Assembly (NCBI GenBank): GCA_900759665.1
Contig: CAAEWE010000042.1
Coordinates: 10,467 to 74,466, forward strand
Origin: Lachnospiraceae bacterium
GTDB lineage: Bacteria > Bacillota > Clostridia > Lachnospirales > Lachnospiraceae
DNA length: 64,000 nucleotides
Direction: 5' to 3'
The notes under the pieces are model-generated. The model saw nothing but the letters and a program-made list of their open reading frames with translations, was not told where the DNA came from and made no database searches. Both the position numbers and the translations under genes were made by a program. How positions within the stretch are numbered: position 1 is the stretch's first letter; each line of letters opens with the position of its first letter. Shown here piece after piece: positions 1 to 8,814 of the stretch.

Positions 1-1194
1 AATGAACAGTCGGAGGAGCTGCCGTCTGCCATCAGCCGTATACAGCAGACCGTCAGCCGGAATACATATCTGGGGATATTTTCAGAAATGTGCCGCCGCA
101 GAGAAGGCAGGACGCTGATCGTAATTGAAGATTTTAATCGTATTGCGAAAAATGATCCGGATTTTTATGGAGATCTGGTGAAACTGCTGGAACAGGAAGA
201 ACATCTGATGCTTCTTCTGACGGTTTCTACACTAAACTGGAGAGAAGAGGAAGCAAACGTCGAGCCACGGAGTCTGGTGGGAAAGATCACAGACAGGATT
301 GTGTTGAGAGAATTTGGTTTTTTGGAGATCATAAAGTTTTTCAAAGGGCTGCCGATGGTGGATGTTGTACAGATATATGCACTGCTTGGAGGGATACCGG
401 GCTATCTGAAATACTGGGATCCGGATCAAAGCGTGCGGGACAATATCATCCGTCTTTTTGTACGGCCGGACGGGGAGCTGCAAAATGAAGCGGAGCGTTA
501 TCTCAGATCAGAGCTCAGGGAACTTTCTTTGTATAACACAGTTCTTGGTTCTATGCAGGAAGGGGTAGTCCGTCTCAATGAGCTTCATGAGAGAACCGGA
601 TTTGGCAGGGCAAAGATCAGCGTCTATATGAAGAATCTCAGGCAGCTTGGAGTTGTGGATAAATGCAAAACCATTGATCTGAAATGTCAGGACCGGGAGA
701 AAAAAGGAATGTATGAAATGACAGATGCACTGGTGCATTTCTGGTCGCATTTTATTCTGCCAAACCAGACAGCACGGAGTCTGCTGACACCGGAACATTT
801 TTATGATCAAATGGTGAAACCGTATCTGGATGCATATACAGAGGTTTATTTTGAACGGATGTGTGTCCAATATCTTGGACTGATGGAGGAGTACCAAAAG
901 GATACTCCGTCAAAAGGACGGGGGGGAGCCTGGTATGGAGAAAAGGGAACGATCCCGATGGTTATGGAGGACAGGGAAGGCGGTGTTCTGCTGATGTACG
1001 CAAAATGGAGTGCTGAGCCGTTTACCAGAAAAGATCTGGAGCGGCATCTCCGTTATCTGGTATCCTGTGACATAAAAGCAGACCAGTATTATATTTTTGC
1101 AAGATCCGGCTTTGATGCAGGACTGCGTCAGAAGGCACAGCGGGTCAGAAATATGCATCTGGTAGATTTTTCAGGCATGAGATTTACAAAATGA
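1..1194 (+). CDS. ATP-binding protein, DUF234/archaeal ATPase type (5' partial)
   Basis: The reading frame is open from base 1, so the gene starts upstream of the window. The methionine at 88 is internal. The visible part has a Walker B-like stretch (TLIVIEDFNRI), a sensor-like segment (LLTVSTLNW), then a winged-helix region (VRLNELHERTGFGRAKISVY) and a C-terminal part typical of DUF234 (ALVHFWSHFILPN, YLDAYTEVYFERMC). The family consists of STAND-like ATPases of unclear role, common as multiple copies in Clostridia. The Walker A motif would lie outside the window. The next gene is also an AAA-type ATPase, 69 bases away. Family assignment is from motif recognition; no specific function can be given. 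Confidence 0.75.
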   Translation, partial: NEQSEELPSAISRIQQTVSRNTYLGIFSEMCRRREGRTLIVIEDFNRIAKNDPDFYGDLVKLLEQEEHLMLLLTVSTLNWREEEANVEPRSLVGKITDRIVLREFGFLEIIKFFKGLPMVDVVQIYALLGGIPGYLKYWDPDQSVRDNIIRLFVRPDGELQNEAERYLRSELRELSLYNTVLGSMQEGVVRLNELHERTGFGRAKISVYMKNLRQLGVVDKCKTIDLKCQDREKKGMYEMTDALVHFWSHFILPNQTARSLLTPEHFYDQMVKPYLDAYTEVYFERMCVQYLGLMEEYQKDTPSKGRGGAWYGEKGTIPMVMEDREGGVLLMYAKWSAEPFTRKDLERHLRYLVSCDIKADQYYIFARSGFDAGLRQKAQRVRNMHLVDFSGMRFTK

Positions 1195-1263
1195 TGTAAT
1201 GGGGTTACAGGAAATAGATCTGCTGATGTGGGGACAGACAGAAGAAAGGCATAGGTAGTTAAA

Positions 1264-2577
1264 ATGTATCGTTTAACATCAAATCTTGTAATTTACAGAA
1301 ATTTTGGAGAGGATCAGAATATATTATATTCTCTGGCTGAGATCTGCAAAAAGTTTTATTCCGGGGAGTATGTGAAGGAAAGCCTGATCACAGAGATCTA
1401 TACGCAGGTAAACCGTCTGCTGGATATTTCCACACGTTATGGTTTTGACAAAAATCTGTGGCATAATTATCTGGCATTCCTGCTTGCGATGAATGAAAAT
1501 CCGTTTTCCCTGGTTTCTGAAAAGGTGGGAGCCAATGACGGTTCGGTCAATATATTTGCCCAGAATGATTTTCATATTTTTAAAGAGCTGTTTGATTATG
1601 ATTTTGATCCGATCGAGAAAGAGCTGGGGATCTCCTGCTTTTCTACAATATTAGATTACCGGGCGATCGTTAAAAGCGAACAGATATACAACAAGAGCGT
1701 CAGCGAAAAGGTACAGGAGCTGAGCCGCCAGATTGAGCAGGCATCCGGAGAGAAAGAGCTGTATCAGATCGTGACCGAGTTTTACAAGAAATACGGTGTG
1801 GGCAAATTTGGCCTGAATAAAGCGTTCCGTATCAGCAATGATCCCGAGCACGGTCTGTTAAGTCCGATCACCACCACCGGAGATATGATGTTAGAGGATC
1901 TGATCGGTTATGAGCAGCAGAAGCAGAAGCTGATCGAAAACACAGAGGCCTTTGTGGCTGGCAGAAAAGCCAATAACGTACTGCTTTTCGGTGATGCGGG
2001 AACCGGTAAATCCACCAGCGTGAAGGCAATTCTGAATCAGTATTACAGCAGGGGACTTCGTATGATCGAGGTGTACAAGCATCAGTTTAAGGATCTGTCT
2101 TCTGTCATTGCACAGATCAAGAATAGAAATTACCGTTTCATCATATACATGGATGATCTGTCCTTTGAGGAGTTTGAGATTGAGTACAAATATCTTAAGG
2201 CAGTGATCGAGGGAGGCCTGGAAACAAAGCCGGACAATATATTGATCTATGCGACATCCAACAGACGTCATCTGATCCGGGAAACCTGGAGTGACCGTTC
2301 CGATATGTCACAGGATGAGCTTCATCGTTCGGATACGATGCAGGAAAAGCTGTCTCTGGTGGCACGTTTTGGTGTTACGATCGGCTATTACAGACCATCA
2401 CAGCAGGAGTATTTCGATATTGTACTGGAGCTTGCAAAGCGTTATCCGGAGATCACACTTAGTGAGGAGGAGCTGAAGCTGAAAGCCAATCAATGGGAAT
2501 TAAGCCACGGGGGAATTTCAGGCAGAACGGCACAGCAGTTTATCAATCATCTGGCTGGAATGCCGGCAGATGATTAG
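1264..2577 (+). CDS. DUF815 family AAA ATPase
   Basis: A 437-residue protein. Residues 243-250 form a Walker A motif (GDAGTGKS). A Walker B-like acidic segment (IIYMDDLSFEEFE) lies near residue 297, followed by a sensor-1-like stretch (ILIYATSNRRHLI). The roughly 200 residues before the ATPase domain are helical and poorly defined. This arrangement and the motifs fit the DUF815 family of bacterial AAA proteins, whose substrate is unknown. A weak ribosome site (AAAGG near 1246) precedes the start. It lies 17 bases before a secreted transglutaminase-like gene, so the two may be co-transcribed. Confidence 0.85.
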   Translation: MYRLTSNLVIYRNFGEDQNILYSLAEICKKFYSGEYVKESLITEIYTQVNRLLDISTRYGFDKNLWHNYLAFLLAMNENPFSLVSEKVGANDGSVNIFAQNDFHIFKELFDYDFDPIEKELGISCFSTILDYRAIVKSEQIYNKSVSEKVQELSRQIEQASGEKELYQIVTEFYKKYGVGKFGLNKAFRISNDPEHGLLSPITTTGDMMLEDLIGYEQQKQKLIENTEAFVAGRKANNVLLFGDAGTGKSTSVKAILNQYYSRGLRMIEVYKHQFKDLSSVIAQIKNRNYRFIIYMDDLSFEEFEIEYKYLKAVIEGGLETKPDNILIYATSNRRHLIRETWSDRSDMSQDELHRSDTMQEKLSLVARFGVTIGYYRPSQQEYFDIVLELAKRYPEITLSEEELKLKANQWELSHGGISGRTAQQFINHLAGMPADD

Positions 2578-2594
2578 AAAGGGAGGAACAGTTT

Positions 2595-3818
2595 ATGCAG
2601 AAAGATCATAAGAAATCAGGATGGTTCAAGGGGTTGACGTTTGCGGCTGTACTGGCAGTGGGAATTTTTATGAATATTTCCAGTGTATCAGCAGCCAAGG
2701 GAAACTGGGATGGTGCCAAAAAAGCAGTTGAGAATGCTTATAAGAAATATCAGACCAGTGTGGATGTCAGTGCCTATAATCTCAATTATGCCACGGAGTA
2801 TGACAACCTGAAAAGCATGATGGGTGAGGTGGTTAGCGAGACGCCGTACCTGTTTTACACGGGTACACGCTTTTCTGTCGCCAGAAATACCTCTACCAAT
2901 CAGATTGTGAAGATCACACTGGGATATGCAGATGCTTATAAAAAATCTGATGGAACCATTCGCAAAGCAAAGATCAAAAAGACAAGAACCCAGTTAGACA
3001 GTGCAATCAATCAGGCTCTTTTGAACGTGGAGCCATCTATGAGTCAGGTGGAAAAGGCGATGGTACTTCATGACTATCTGGTGCGTACAACGGCATACAC
3101 CAGTGATTCTAGCAATGCTTTCCGCCTGACAGAGGTTGGTGCATTTTTGAAGCACAAGGCAAACTGCGAGGGATATTCCAGAGCATATGCCATTTTGATG
3201 CAGAAGGTTGGAATTCCGGTAAAATTTGTTTCTTCTGATAAAATGGTACATATGTGGAATGAGATTAAGATTGGCAAAAAATGGTATCATGTGGATGTCA
3301 CATGGGATGATCCGATGGATTCCCGTGATAAAACAGATCAATATGGCAGAGTCAGTCATCAGAATTTCCTGTGCAGTGCTGCAAAAATGCAGAAGACAAA
3401 ACATTATGATTTCAGTACAGGAGATGCAACAGGCACAAAATATGATAACCGGTACTGGAAAAACGTAAACAGCAGTTTTTATTACAATAACGGAAAATGG
3501 CTGTATATGACGAAGAATGGGATTACAGAAAGAGATAGTCTGGATAAAGGAACAGGCGCTGTGTTGTATAATGTAACCGGAGACAATCTGGTGCAGTATG
3601 ATGCCGACAGGTATTACTTCATTGCGTATAACAGCATTTATCTGTATTCCCGTAAGACCAATGAGGCGAAAGCCGTATGGAAGACGACAGATCTGTATTC
3701 TGCAGGCTGTACTCTGGATCAGATCAAATTTGAAAATGGCAGATTGTACTACAGAGTGTATGAAAATGGTAAACATATATCCAATAAGATCATACCAAAC
3801 GAGGACGGTACATTATGA
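2595..3818 (+). CDS. secreted transglutaminase-like protein
   Basis: A 407-residue exported protein. Residues 1-34 form a signal peptide: basic start, hydrophobic core FAAVLAVGIFMNI, cleavage near SVSAA. The middle domain has the transglutaminase/protease-like triad at Cys191 (ANCEGYSRAYAI), His219 (MVHMWNE) and Asp234 (YHVDVTWDD). The segment VEKAMVLHDYLV before it is typical of this superfamily in Clostridia. The remaining 160 residues look beta-rich and resemble a WxxN/DUF5050-like readout, with repeats such as YYNNGKWLYM and YYFIAYNSIYLYS. The likely role is cell-envelope peptide or protein processing. The last bases overlap the glycosyltransferase start (ATGA), showing translational coupling. 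The ribosome site GGGAGG is at 2580-2585. Confidence 0.85.
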   Translation: MQKDHKKSGWFKGLTFAAVLAVGIFMNISSVSAAKGNWDGAKKAVENAYKKYQTSVDVSAYNLNYATEYDNLKSMMGEVVSETPYLFYTGTRFSVARNTSTNQIVKITLGYADAYKKSDGTIRKAKIKKTRTQLDSAINQALLNVEPSMSQVEKAMVLHDYLVRTTAYTSDSSNAFRLTEVGAFLKHKANCEGYSRAYAILMQKVGIPVKFVSSDKMVHMWNEIKIGKKWYHVDVTWDDPMDSRDKTDQYGRVSHQNFLCSAAKMQKTKHYDFSTGDATGTKYDNRYWKNVNSSFYYNNGKWLYMTKNGITERDSLDKGTGAVLYNVTGDNLVQYDADRYYFIAYNSIYLYSRKTNEAKAVWKTTDLYSAGCTLDQIKFENGRLYYRVYENGKHISNKIIPNEDGTL

Positions 3819-5101
3819 AGCAGATAGGAATTGTTGTCTGTAATTATAATAAAAAAGAAGATGCACTTGCGTGTATTCAAAGTATTCTGGAATCGAAATT
3901 TCAGGATTACGATATATACGTTGTAGATAACGCTTCGTCAGACGGATCTGCAGAGGCCATTGAAAAGGCATATGGCGGGCAGGTCACATTGTTAGTCAAT
4001 CAGGAAAACCTCGGTGGTTCCGGGGGGTTTAATACGGGATTACGGGCAGCTTTTGAAAAAGGATACCCGTACCTGATGTGCGTTGACAATGATGCACTTC
4101 TGGATGAAAATGCCATTGGCAGTCTGTTTACCTTTTTGCAGGAGCATCAGGAAGTGGGAATTGCGGCTGCAAAGATCTATCACCGGGAAGCTCCGGACTA
4201 TGTCCAGCAGTTTGGACAAAAGATTGACTTTGAAAACTTCTGTACGGATGTGACATATCTCAATGCCTATGAGGATGGAAGCATGCCGGAGTATGTTTAC
4301 ACGGACGCAGTTGCGGCATGTGCCCTGATGATCCGCCGGAGTGTCGTGGAAAAGATCGGCTTTATGCCGGAGGAGAATTTTTTGTACTGGGATGATACGG
4401 AATGGTGTTATCTCTGCGGCAGAGCAGGATGGAAGGTGGCTTCGGTGGGGAATGCCATGGCACTTCATGCTATGGGAGCAAAAAAGGAACTGGAAAACAC
4501 CTTTCCGACCTACTATGCCTGGAGAAACTGGATCCGATTTTTTATGCGGTATACCAAACCGATGGCCTGGGAAGCAATGGTGGACACTTTCCTGGGCAGT
4601 ATGTTTCAGATCATTTATGAGGGACTTCACAAAGGGGAGAAGAATCGTTCCCGTACCGTGATGCTTGCCTATGATGATGCACTTCATGGAGTGACCGGCA
4701 AAGCAGGAGAAAACAGGATTTTTGCCCTGGATACGGCAGACGGACCATGGGAGAAATTATTTTCCACAGCTCCGGCATATGCCCTGCATACAGATCAATA
4801 TCCGGGAATGGCACAGGATATCCGGGAACGGGCAGAACGCATGGGATATGATATCCGATGGTATGAGGCTTCCGAGGCACCGAAAAATGTTCCGGAGATT
4901 ATTTTGTGTGACAACATCTTTCAGATCGAAGATCTGAGCCTTCAAAAAATATACATTGATATGAATGACTGTATTCTGGCATCGGAGGAGGATGTGCTGG
5001 ATGTGATCAATTACAATTACAGCCGCAGGACATTTATTGAGGCGCAAAAGCCCATATTTTTCCAAAGACTTCGGGAACAGAGACAGAAAGAATTGTCCTG
5101 A
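3815..5101 (+). CDS. family 2 glycosyltransferase
   Basis: A 428-residue cytoplasmic or membrane-peripheral GT2 enzyme. The N-terminal GT-A fold shows VVCNYNK, VVDNASSDGS and the metal-binding VDND (Asp91-Asn-Asp93). The LVNQENLGGSGGFNTG segment is characteristic of rhamnosyl- and galactofuranosyl-transferases. A DDTEWCYLC segment follows near residue 195 and is the acceptor and catalytic-base region of that group. The C-terminal 130 residues are of unknown function. The start overlaps the stop of the preceding secreted protein by four bases. It probably transfers a sugar to an envelope polysaccharide. The donor cannot be read from sequence. Confidence 0.88.
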   Translation: MKQIGIVVCNYNKKEDALACIQSILESKFQDYDIYVVDNASSDGSAEAIEKAYGGQVTLLVNQENLGGSGGFNTGLRAAFEKGYPYLMCVDNDALLDENAIGSLFTFLQEHQEVGIAAAKIYHREAPDYVQQFGQKIDFENFCTDVTYLNAYEDGSMPEYVYTDAVAACALMIRRSVVEKIGFMPEENFLYWDDTEWCYLCGRAGWKVASVGNAMALHAMGAKKELENTFPTYYAWRNWIRFFMRYTKPMAWEAMVDTFLGSMFQIIYEGLHKGEKNRSRTVMLAYDDALHGVTGKAGENRIFALDTADGPWEKLFSTAPAYALHTDQYPGMAQDIRERAERMGYDIRWYEASEAPKNVPEIILCDNIFQIEDLSLQKIYIDMNDCILASEEDVLDVINYNYSRRTFIEAQKPIFFQRLREQRQKELS

Positions 5102-5162
5102 TTATGGGACAGATTAATTCCTAAGAAAACTGATATGTAACACAGAAAGGATGAATGAAATT

Positions 5163-5648
5163 ATGAAAAAGAAAGTGTTTTCCATTTTGGCAGACAATAC
5201 ATCTGGTGTACTCAGCCGTGTATCCGGATTGTTTAACCGCCGCGGTTTTAATATTGACAGTTTTACGGCAGGAGAGACAGAGGATCCGACAATTTCCCGT
5301 ATGACTATTGTGGCAAACGGAGATGATATCAGTCTGGATCAGATCCAGAAGCAGTTAGCGAAGCTGGAGGATGTCCGCGAGGTAAAGGAACTGAAAGTGG
5401 GACAGTCCATCTGCAGAGAACTTGTGCTGATCACGGTCGGCGTAACGCCGGAGGAGAGAACTGGTCTGATCTGTCTGGTCAATGCATTTCATCATGCCAA
5501 TATTGTAGATATTGAGAAGGATTCCATTATGATCGAGATGACAGAGAATCATGAAAAGATCAATGCGTTTATCGGTCTGCTGGATGGTTATGAGATTAAG
5601 GAAATGGTGCGTACCGGTATTGCAGGCCTGACAAGAGGGGCAATGTGA
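5163..5648 (+). CDS. ilvN: acetolactate synthase, small (regulatory) subunit
   Basis: A 161-residue regulatory subunit of acetohydroxyacid synthase, the first common step of valine, leucine and isoleucine synthesis. The N-terminal ACT domain reads FSILADNTSGVLSRVSGLF then RRGFNIDSFTAGETED, which is diagnostic for IlvN/IlvH. The C-terminal half (RELVLITVGV, FIGLLDGYEIKEMVRTG) completes the usual length. I chose ATG 5163 because the ribosome site GAAAGG (5145-5150) directly abuts the alternative ATG at 5151. No large subunit (ilvB) is in the window. A GntR regulator and ilvC follow. Confidence 0.93.
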   Translation: MKKKVFSILADNTSGVLSRVSGLFNRRGFNIDSFTAGETEDPTISRMTIVANGDDISLDQIQKQLAKLEDVREVKELKVGQSICRELVLITVGVTPEERTGLICLVNAFHHANIVDIEKDSIMIEMTENHEKINAFIGLLDGYEIKEMVRTGIAGLTRGAM

Positions 5649-5693
5649 TCCTATGCCGGGAATGTAACATTAATCGGAAGGGACAGAGAGACG

Positions 5694-6395
5694 ATGAAAA
5701 CCCAGGGAGAGAATTTATCGCAGCGGACGGCTGACACACTGCGGCAGATGATATTAGAGAAGAAGGTATACACATTTGGGGAAAAGCTTCCCAATGAAAA
5801 TGAGTTGTCTGACAAGCTTGGCATCAGCCGGACGACACTGAGGGAAGCAATACGGACGCTGGTATCTGAGGGAATCCTGGTGGTGCAGCGGGGAAAGGGA
5901 ACCTTTGTGGCAGAGCAGGCAGATCAGCTGGCGGACAGCAGGATCAGCATGAAGAGTTTCTCTGATATGCAGGTGACACTCCGGGATCTCTATGAAACGA
6001 GAATGATCTTTGAACCGGAGGCAGCAGCATTGGCGTGCCGCAGGGCTACGGATGAGGAAATTGCACACATTCTGGAGCTGGGGCAGGAATGTCAGAGACA
6101 TCTGGAGGAAAATCCCACCGGAAAGGAACGGATCGAGTCGGAAAGTGCTTTCCATGGAGCGATATTAAAGGCGTCCCACAATGAGTTTATCAGCCGTTTT
6201 ATGCCAATGCTTACGGAGACCATTGAAAAGACCTTTGCGCTGGATTTCAATCTGGATGTGATCGCGGAGGATGCCTATAAGGATCATATTCTGATCATGA
6301 ATTTTCTGGAGAAACGGGATGCCGAAGGCATCAAAAGTGCCGTGACCATACACCTTCATCATGCGTTCCTGACAGAACAGTTAAACTGGCAGTAA
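5694..6395 (+). CDS. GntR/FadR-family transcriptional regulator
   Basis: A 233-residue regulator. The N-terminal winged helix (LPNENELSDKLGISRTTLRE, then VQRGKGTFVAE) is the GntR DNA-binding domain. The C-terminal all-helical FCD domain (residues about 85-225) has the usual metal or ligand histidines (AFHGAIL, HHAF). It sits between ilvN and ilvC. The ilvC promoter carries two GT-NNN-AC sites of the type bound by FadR-like proteins, so I infer it controls ilvC. Its ligand is unknown; an organic acid of the branched-chain pathway is a reasonable guess. Confidence 0.88.
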   Translation: MKTQGENLSQRTADTLRQMILEKKVYTFGEKLPNENELSDKLGISRTTLREAIRTLVSEGILVVQRGKGTFVAEQADQLADSRISMKSFSDMQVTLRDLYETRMIFEPEAAALACRRATDEEIAHILELGQECQRHLEENPTGKERIESESAFHGAILKASHNEFISRFMPMLTETIEKTFALDFNLDVIAEDAYKDHILIMNFLEKRDAEGIKSAVTIHLHHAFLTEQLNWQ

Positions 6396-6422
6396 AAATT
6401 TCAATAAATTTCTAAGAACATA

Positions 6423-6451
6423 TTGACAAGAGGAAAAAATAGTTTTAAAAT
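6423..6451 (+). promoter_or_regulatory. sigma-A promoter of ilvC
   Basis: TTGACA at 6423-6428 and TAAAAT at 6446-6451 are separated by exactly 17 bases. Transcription would start near 6458, inside the palindrome described next. Confidence 0.8.
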
Positions 6452-6453
6452 CA

Positions 6454-6485
6454 ATGTCATACAAGTTGAACGAGTTGTATGACAA
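6454..6485 (+). promoter_or_regulatory. twin GntR-type operator at ilvC start
   Basis: Two opposed copies of one site are visible. TGTCATACAA lies at 6455-6464 and TTGTATGACAA at 6475-6485. Together they make a 28-base inverted repeat (GTCATACAA, 10 bases, TTGTATGAC). Each copy has the GT-NNN-AC core of FadR-subfamily operators. The centres are 21 bases apart, about two helical turns, and the pair covers the expected transcription start. A repressor role for the adjacent GntR protein is inference. Confidence 0.65.
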
Positions 6486-6521
6486 GTTTATCAAAACAAT
6501 TTATTTAGGAGGAAATGTAAA

Positions 6522-7547
6522 ATGGCAGAAGCAAGAATTTTTTATCAGGACGATTGTAATTTAGATCTTTTGAGCGGAAAGAAGATCGCTATCATTGGTT
6601 ACGGCAGCCAGGGACATGCTCACGCACTGAACTTAAAGGAGTCCGGATGCGATGTTGTCATCGGTCTGTATGAGGGTTCTAAGTCATGGGCTAAGGCTGA
6701 GAAGCAGGGCTTCAAGGTATACAAAACAGCAGAGGCTGCTAAGATGGCAGATATCATCATGATCCTCATCAACGATGAGAAGCAGGCTGATATGTACAAG
6801 AAAGACATCGAGCCAAACCTTGAGGCAGGCAACATGCTGATGTTCGCTCATGGTTTCAATATCCACTTCGGATGTATCGTACCACCTGCTGATGTAGATG
6901 TTACAATGATCGCACCAAAGGCACCGGGTCACACAGTACGTTCTGAGTATCAGGCAGGTAAGGGTACCCCTTGTCTTGTTGCTGTAGAGCAGGATGCTAC
7001 CGGTAAGGCACTTGACCTTGCACTTGCATATGCACTTGGTATTGGTGGAGCAAGAGCCGGTGTTCTGGAGACTACATTCCGTACAGAGACAGAGACAGAC
7101 CTCTTCGGTGAGCAGGCAGTACTTTGTGGTGGTGTTTGTGCATTAATGCAGGCAGGTTTCGAGACACTCTGCGAGGCTGGTTACGACCCAAGAAATGCAT
7201 ACTTCGAGTGTATCCACGAGATGAAGCTGATCGTAGATCTGATCTATCAGTCAGGCTTCGAGGGAATGAGATATTCTATCTCCAATACTGCTGAGTATGG
7301 TGATTACATTACAGGTCCTAAGATCATCACAGAGGATACCAAGAAGGCTATGAAGAAGGTTCTTTCTGATATCCAGGATGGTTCCTTTGCAAAAGAGTTC
7401 CTGCTTGATATGTCTGATGCAGGCCGTCAGGTTCACTTCAAGGCTATGAGAAAGCTTCACGCTGAGCATCCTTCCGAGAAGGTTGGTAAAGAGATCCGTA
7501 AGCTGTATAGCTGGAACAATGAGAGCGATAAGCTGATCAACAACTAA
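6522..7547 (+). CDS. ilvC: ketol-acid reductoisomerase
   Basis: A 341-residue class I enzyme converting acetolactate or acetohydroxybutyrate to dihydroxy acids with NAD(P)H and magnesium. The Rossmann motif IAIIGYGSQGHAHALNL is intact. The magnesium and catalytic region includes APKAPGHTVRSEYQAGKGTP, FGEQAVLCGG and YSISNTAEYGDY. The cofactor loop reads GLYEGSKSWAKAEKQGF. Codon use is strongly biased, as in a highly expressed gene. It has its own promoter and operator and ends in a strong terminator, so it is monocistronic. The ribosome site AGGAGG lies at 6508-6513. Confidence 0.97.
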   Translation: MAEARIFYQDDCNLDLLSGKKIAIIGYGSQGHAHALNLKESGCDVVIGLYEGSKSWAKAEKQGFKVYKTAEAAKMADIIMILINDEKQADMYKKDIEPNLEAGNMLMFAHGFNIHFGCIVPPADVDVTMIAPKAPGHTVRSEYQAGKGTPCLVAVEQDATGKALDLALAYALGIGGARAGVLETTFRTETETDLFGEQAVLCGGVCALMQAGFETLCEAGYDPRNAYFECIHEMKLIVDLIYQSGFEGMRYSISNTAEYGDYITGPKIITEDTKKAMKKVLSDIQDGSFAKEFLLDMSDAGRQVHFKAMRKLHAEHPSEKVGKEIRKLYSWNNESDKLINN

Positions 7548-7582
7548 TCGGATTGCTTTTGATAAATTGTACATAATATCAC

Positions 7583-7625
7583 GGTGGAGAAAGAGCCATT
7601 TACCGCTTTTTCTCCACCTTTTTTT
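7583..7625 (+). terminator. rho-independent terminator of ilvC
   Basis: The stem GGTGGAGAAA (7583-7592) pairs with TTTCTCCACC (7609-7618), followed by a run of seven T. Confidence 0.92.
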
Positions 7626-7651
7626 GTTCAAAAATCTTTTGTTTTCAGTGA

Positions 7652-7679
7652 TTGACGGAAATAGACTATCTGTTATAAT
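7652..7679 (+). promoter_or_regulatory. promoter of the small-protein/aroD/aroK operon
   Basis: TTGACG (7652-7657) and TATAAT (7674-7679) have a 16-base spacer. The leader before the first start codon (7823) is about 140 bases. I see no riboswitch I recognise in it. Confidence 0.7.
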
Positions 7680-7822
7680 AGAAATAATAGCTTTTCTATG
7701 TCAGATGGTAACTGTCAGGGAGAAGTCTGCGGAATCAGGGTGGAGTGAAATTAGAGGATCAGGTTATAATAAGATGTAAGGATTACAATTGTTACATAAT
7801 GGAACATAGAAGGAGAGACAAT

Positions 7823-7936
7823 ATGGGAGCATTGATCGGAGGAATTATTTTACTTGTCGTAATCGTAGTTGCAGTTGTCGTAGGGGCTGTATCAGCCATT
7901 GTGGCGGCAGCAAAGGATACATTAAAGGATGAATGA
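7823..7936 (+). CDS. 37-residue single-pass membrane protein
   Basis: A short gene with a strong ribosome site (AAGGAGAG, 7810-7817) and ATG at 7823. The product begins MGALIGG, continues with a run of about 22 hydrophobic residues (IILLVVIVVAVVVGAV and on) and ends in a charged tail KDTLKDE. It predicts one membrane helix and little else. It ends 25 bases before aroD and appears to be the first gene of that operon. I do not recognise the family. A structural or regulatory role in the membrane is possible but unsupported. A longer in-frame reading from 7745 lacks a ribosome site. Confidence 0.6.
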   Translation: MGALIGGIILLVVIVVAVVVGAVSAIVAAAKDTLKDE

Positions 7937-7961
7937 TCATTGAGTTTTTAAGGAGGAAGAT

Positions 7962-8765
7962 ATGGTTCAGGTTGGAGATGTTTCTATTGGAAGTGGGAAA
8001 CCGAAGATTTGTGCATCGATCACAGAAACGGACCGGAAATCTATTATTGCAGCGGCAGATATCCTGCTGCAAAAGAGAGTGGATATTATCGAATGGCGTA
8101 TTGATTATTATAGAGAAGCCGGACACTGGGATATGGTTCTGGAAACATTGCAGCGGTTGAAAATGTCTTTGTATGGCAGACCGCTTATGGTGACATTCCG
8201 CACCAGGAAGGAGGGAGGCAGTCAGGAGATCGAGACGGCTGCTTACCGGGAACTGCTGGAGCATATTGCACAGAGTGGGCTGGTGGATATGATCGATGTG
8301 GAGATTTTTAAAGATCTTTCCTATGAGGTGCTTGCCGGGGACAGAACGCCGGAAGTACAGGAGCAATTTGAAGATCTGAAGCAGTGGATAGAAATGCTTC
8401 GTCAGAAAGTAGTTGTTGTAGGATCTTATCACAACTTTGACTCGACGCCGGAGGATGCAGAGCTTGCCGGGAGAATGAGGATCATCGACGAAAGTGGTGT
8501 AGACATTCCCAAGATGGCAGTTATGCCGGCAGACCGTATGGACGTTATGAGGCTGATGATGTTTACCCTTCAGATGACAGAGCAGATCGCCAAACCATTG
8601 ATCACCATGTCCATGAGCAGGATCGGCAGCATCAGCCGGATCTCCGGAGAAGCCTTCGGCTCAGCTGTAACCTTTGGCAGTATTGGTCAGGAGAGTGCTC
8701 CGGGACAGCTTCCGGTCAATAAGCTGGAGGAAATGCTGGATATGATCCACCAGAATTATCAATAA
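7962..8765 (+). CDS. aroD: type I 3-dehydroquinate dehydratase
   Basis: A 267-residue class I enzyme that dehydrates 3-dehydroquinate to 3-dehydroshikimate through a Schiff base. The substrate-binding segment EWRIDYY, the catalytic His in VGSYHNFD and the Schiff-base Lys in VDIPKMAV are all present. The C-terminal loop FGSIGQESAPGQLPV is the usual one. The ribosome site AAGGAGGAAG lies just before the ATG. It is followed by aroK 49 bases later, and aroE is 4 kb away on the other strand. Confidence 0.95.
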   Translation: MVQVGDVSIGSGKPKICASITETDRKSIIAAADILLQKRVDIIEWRIDYYREAGHWDMVLETLQRLKMSLYGRPLMVTFRTRKEGGSQEIETAAYRELLEHIAQSGLVDMIDVEIFKDLSYEVLAGDRTPEVQEQFEDLKQWIEMLRQKVVVVGSYHNFDSTPEDAELAGRMRIIDESGVDIPKMAVMPADRMDVMRLMMFTLQMTEQIAKPLITMSMSRIGSISRISGEAFGSAVTFGSIGQESAPGQLPVNKLEEMLDMIHQNYQ

Positions 8766-8814
8766 CGGTCAGGGAGACATCAGCGTAAATCGAGGATACG
8801 ACAGGAGGGGCATT

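Noticed and set aside
6396..6521. T-box or other riboswitch before ilvC
   Set aside because: The leader after the promoter is short and dominated by the protein-type operator; no T-box sequence is present.
7567..7779. 70-residue frame after ilvC
   Set aside because: It reads through the ilvC terminator and the next promoter and has no ribosome site.
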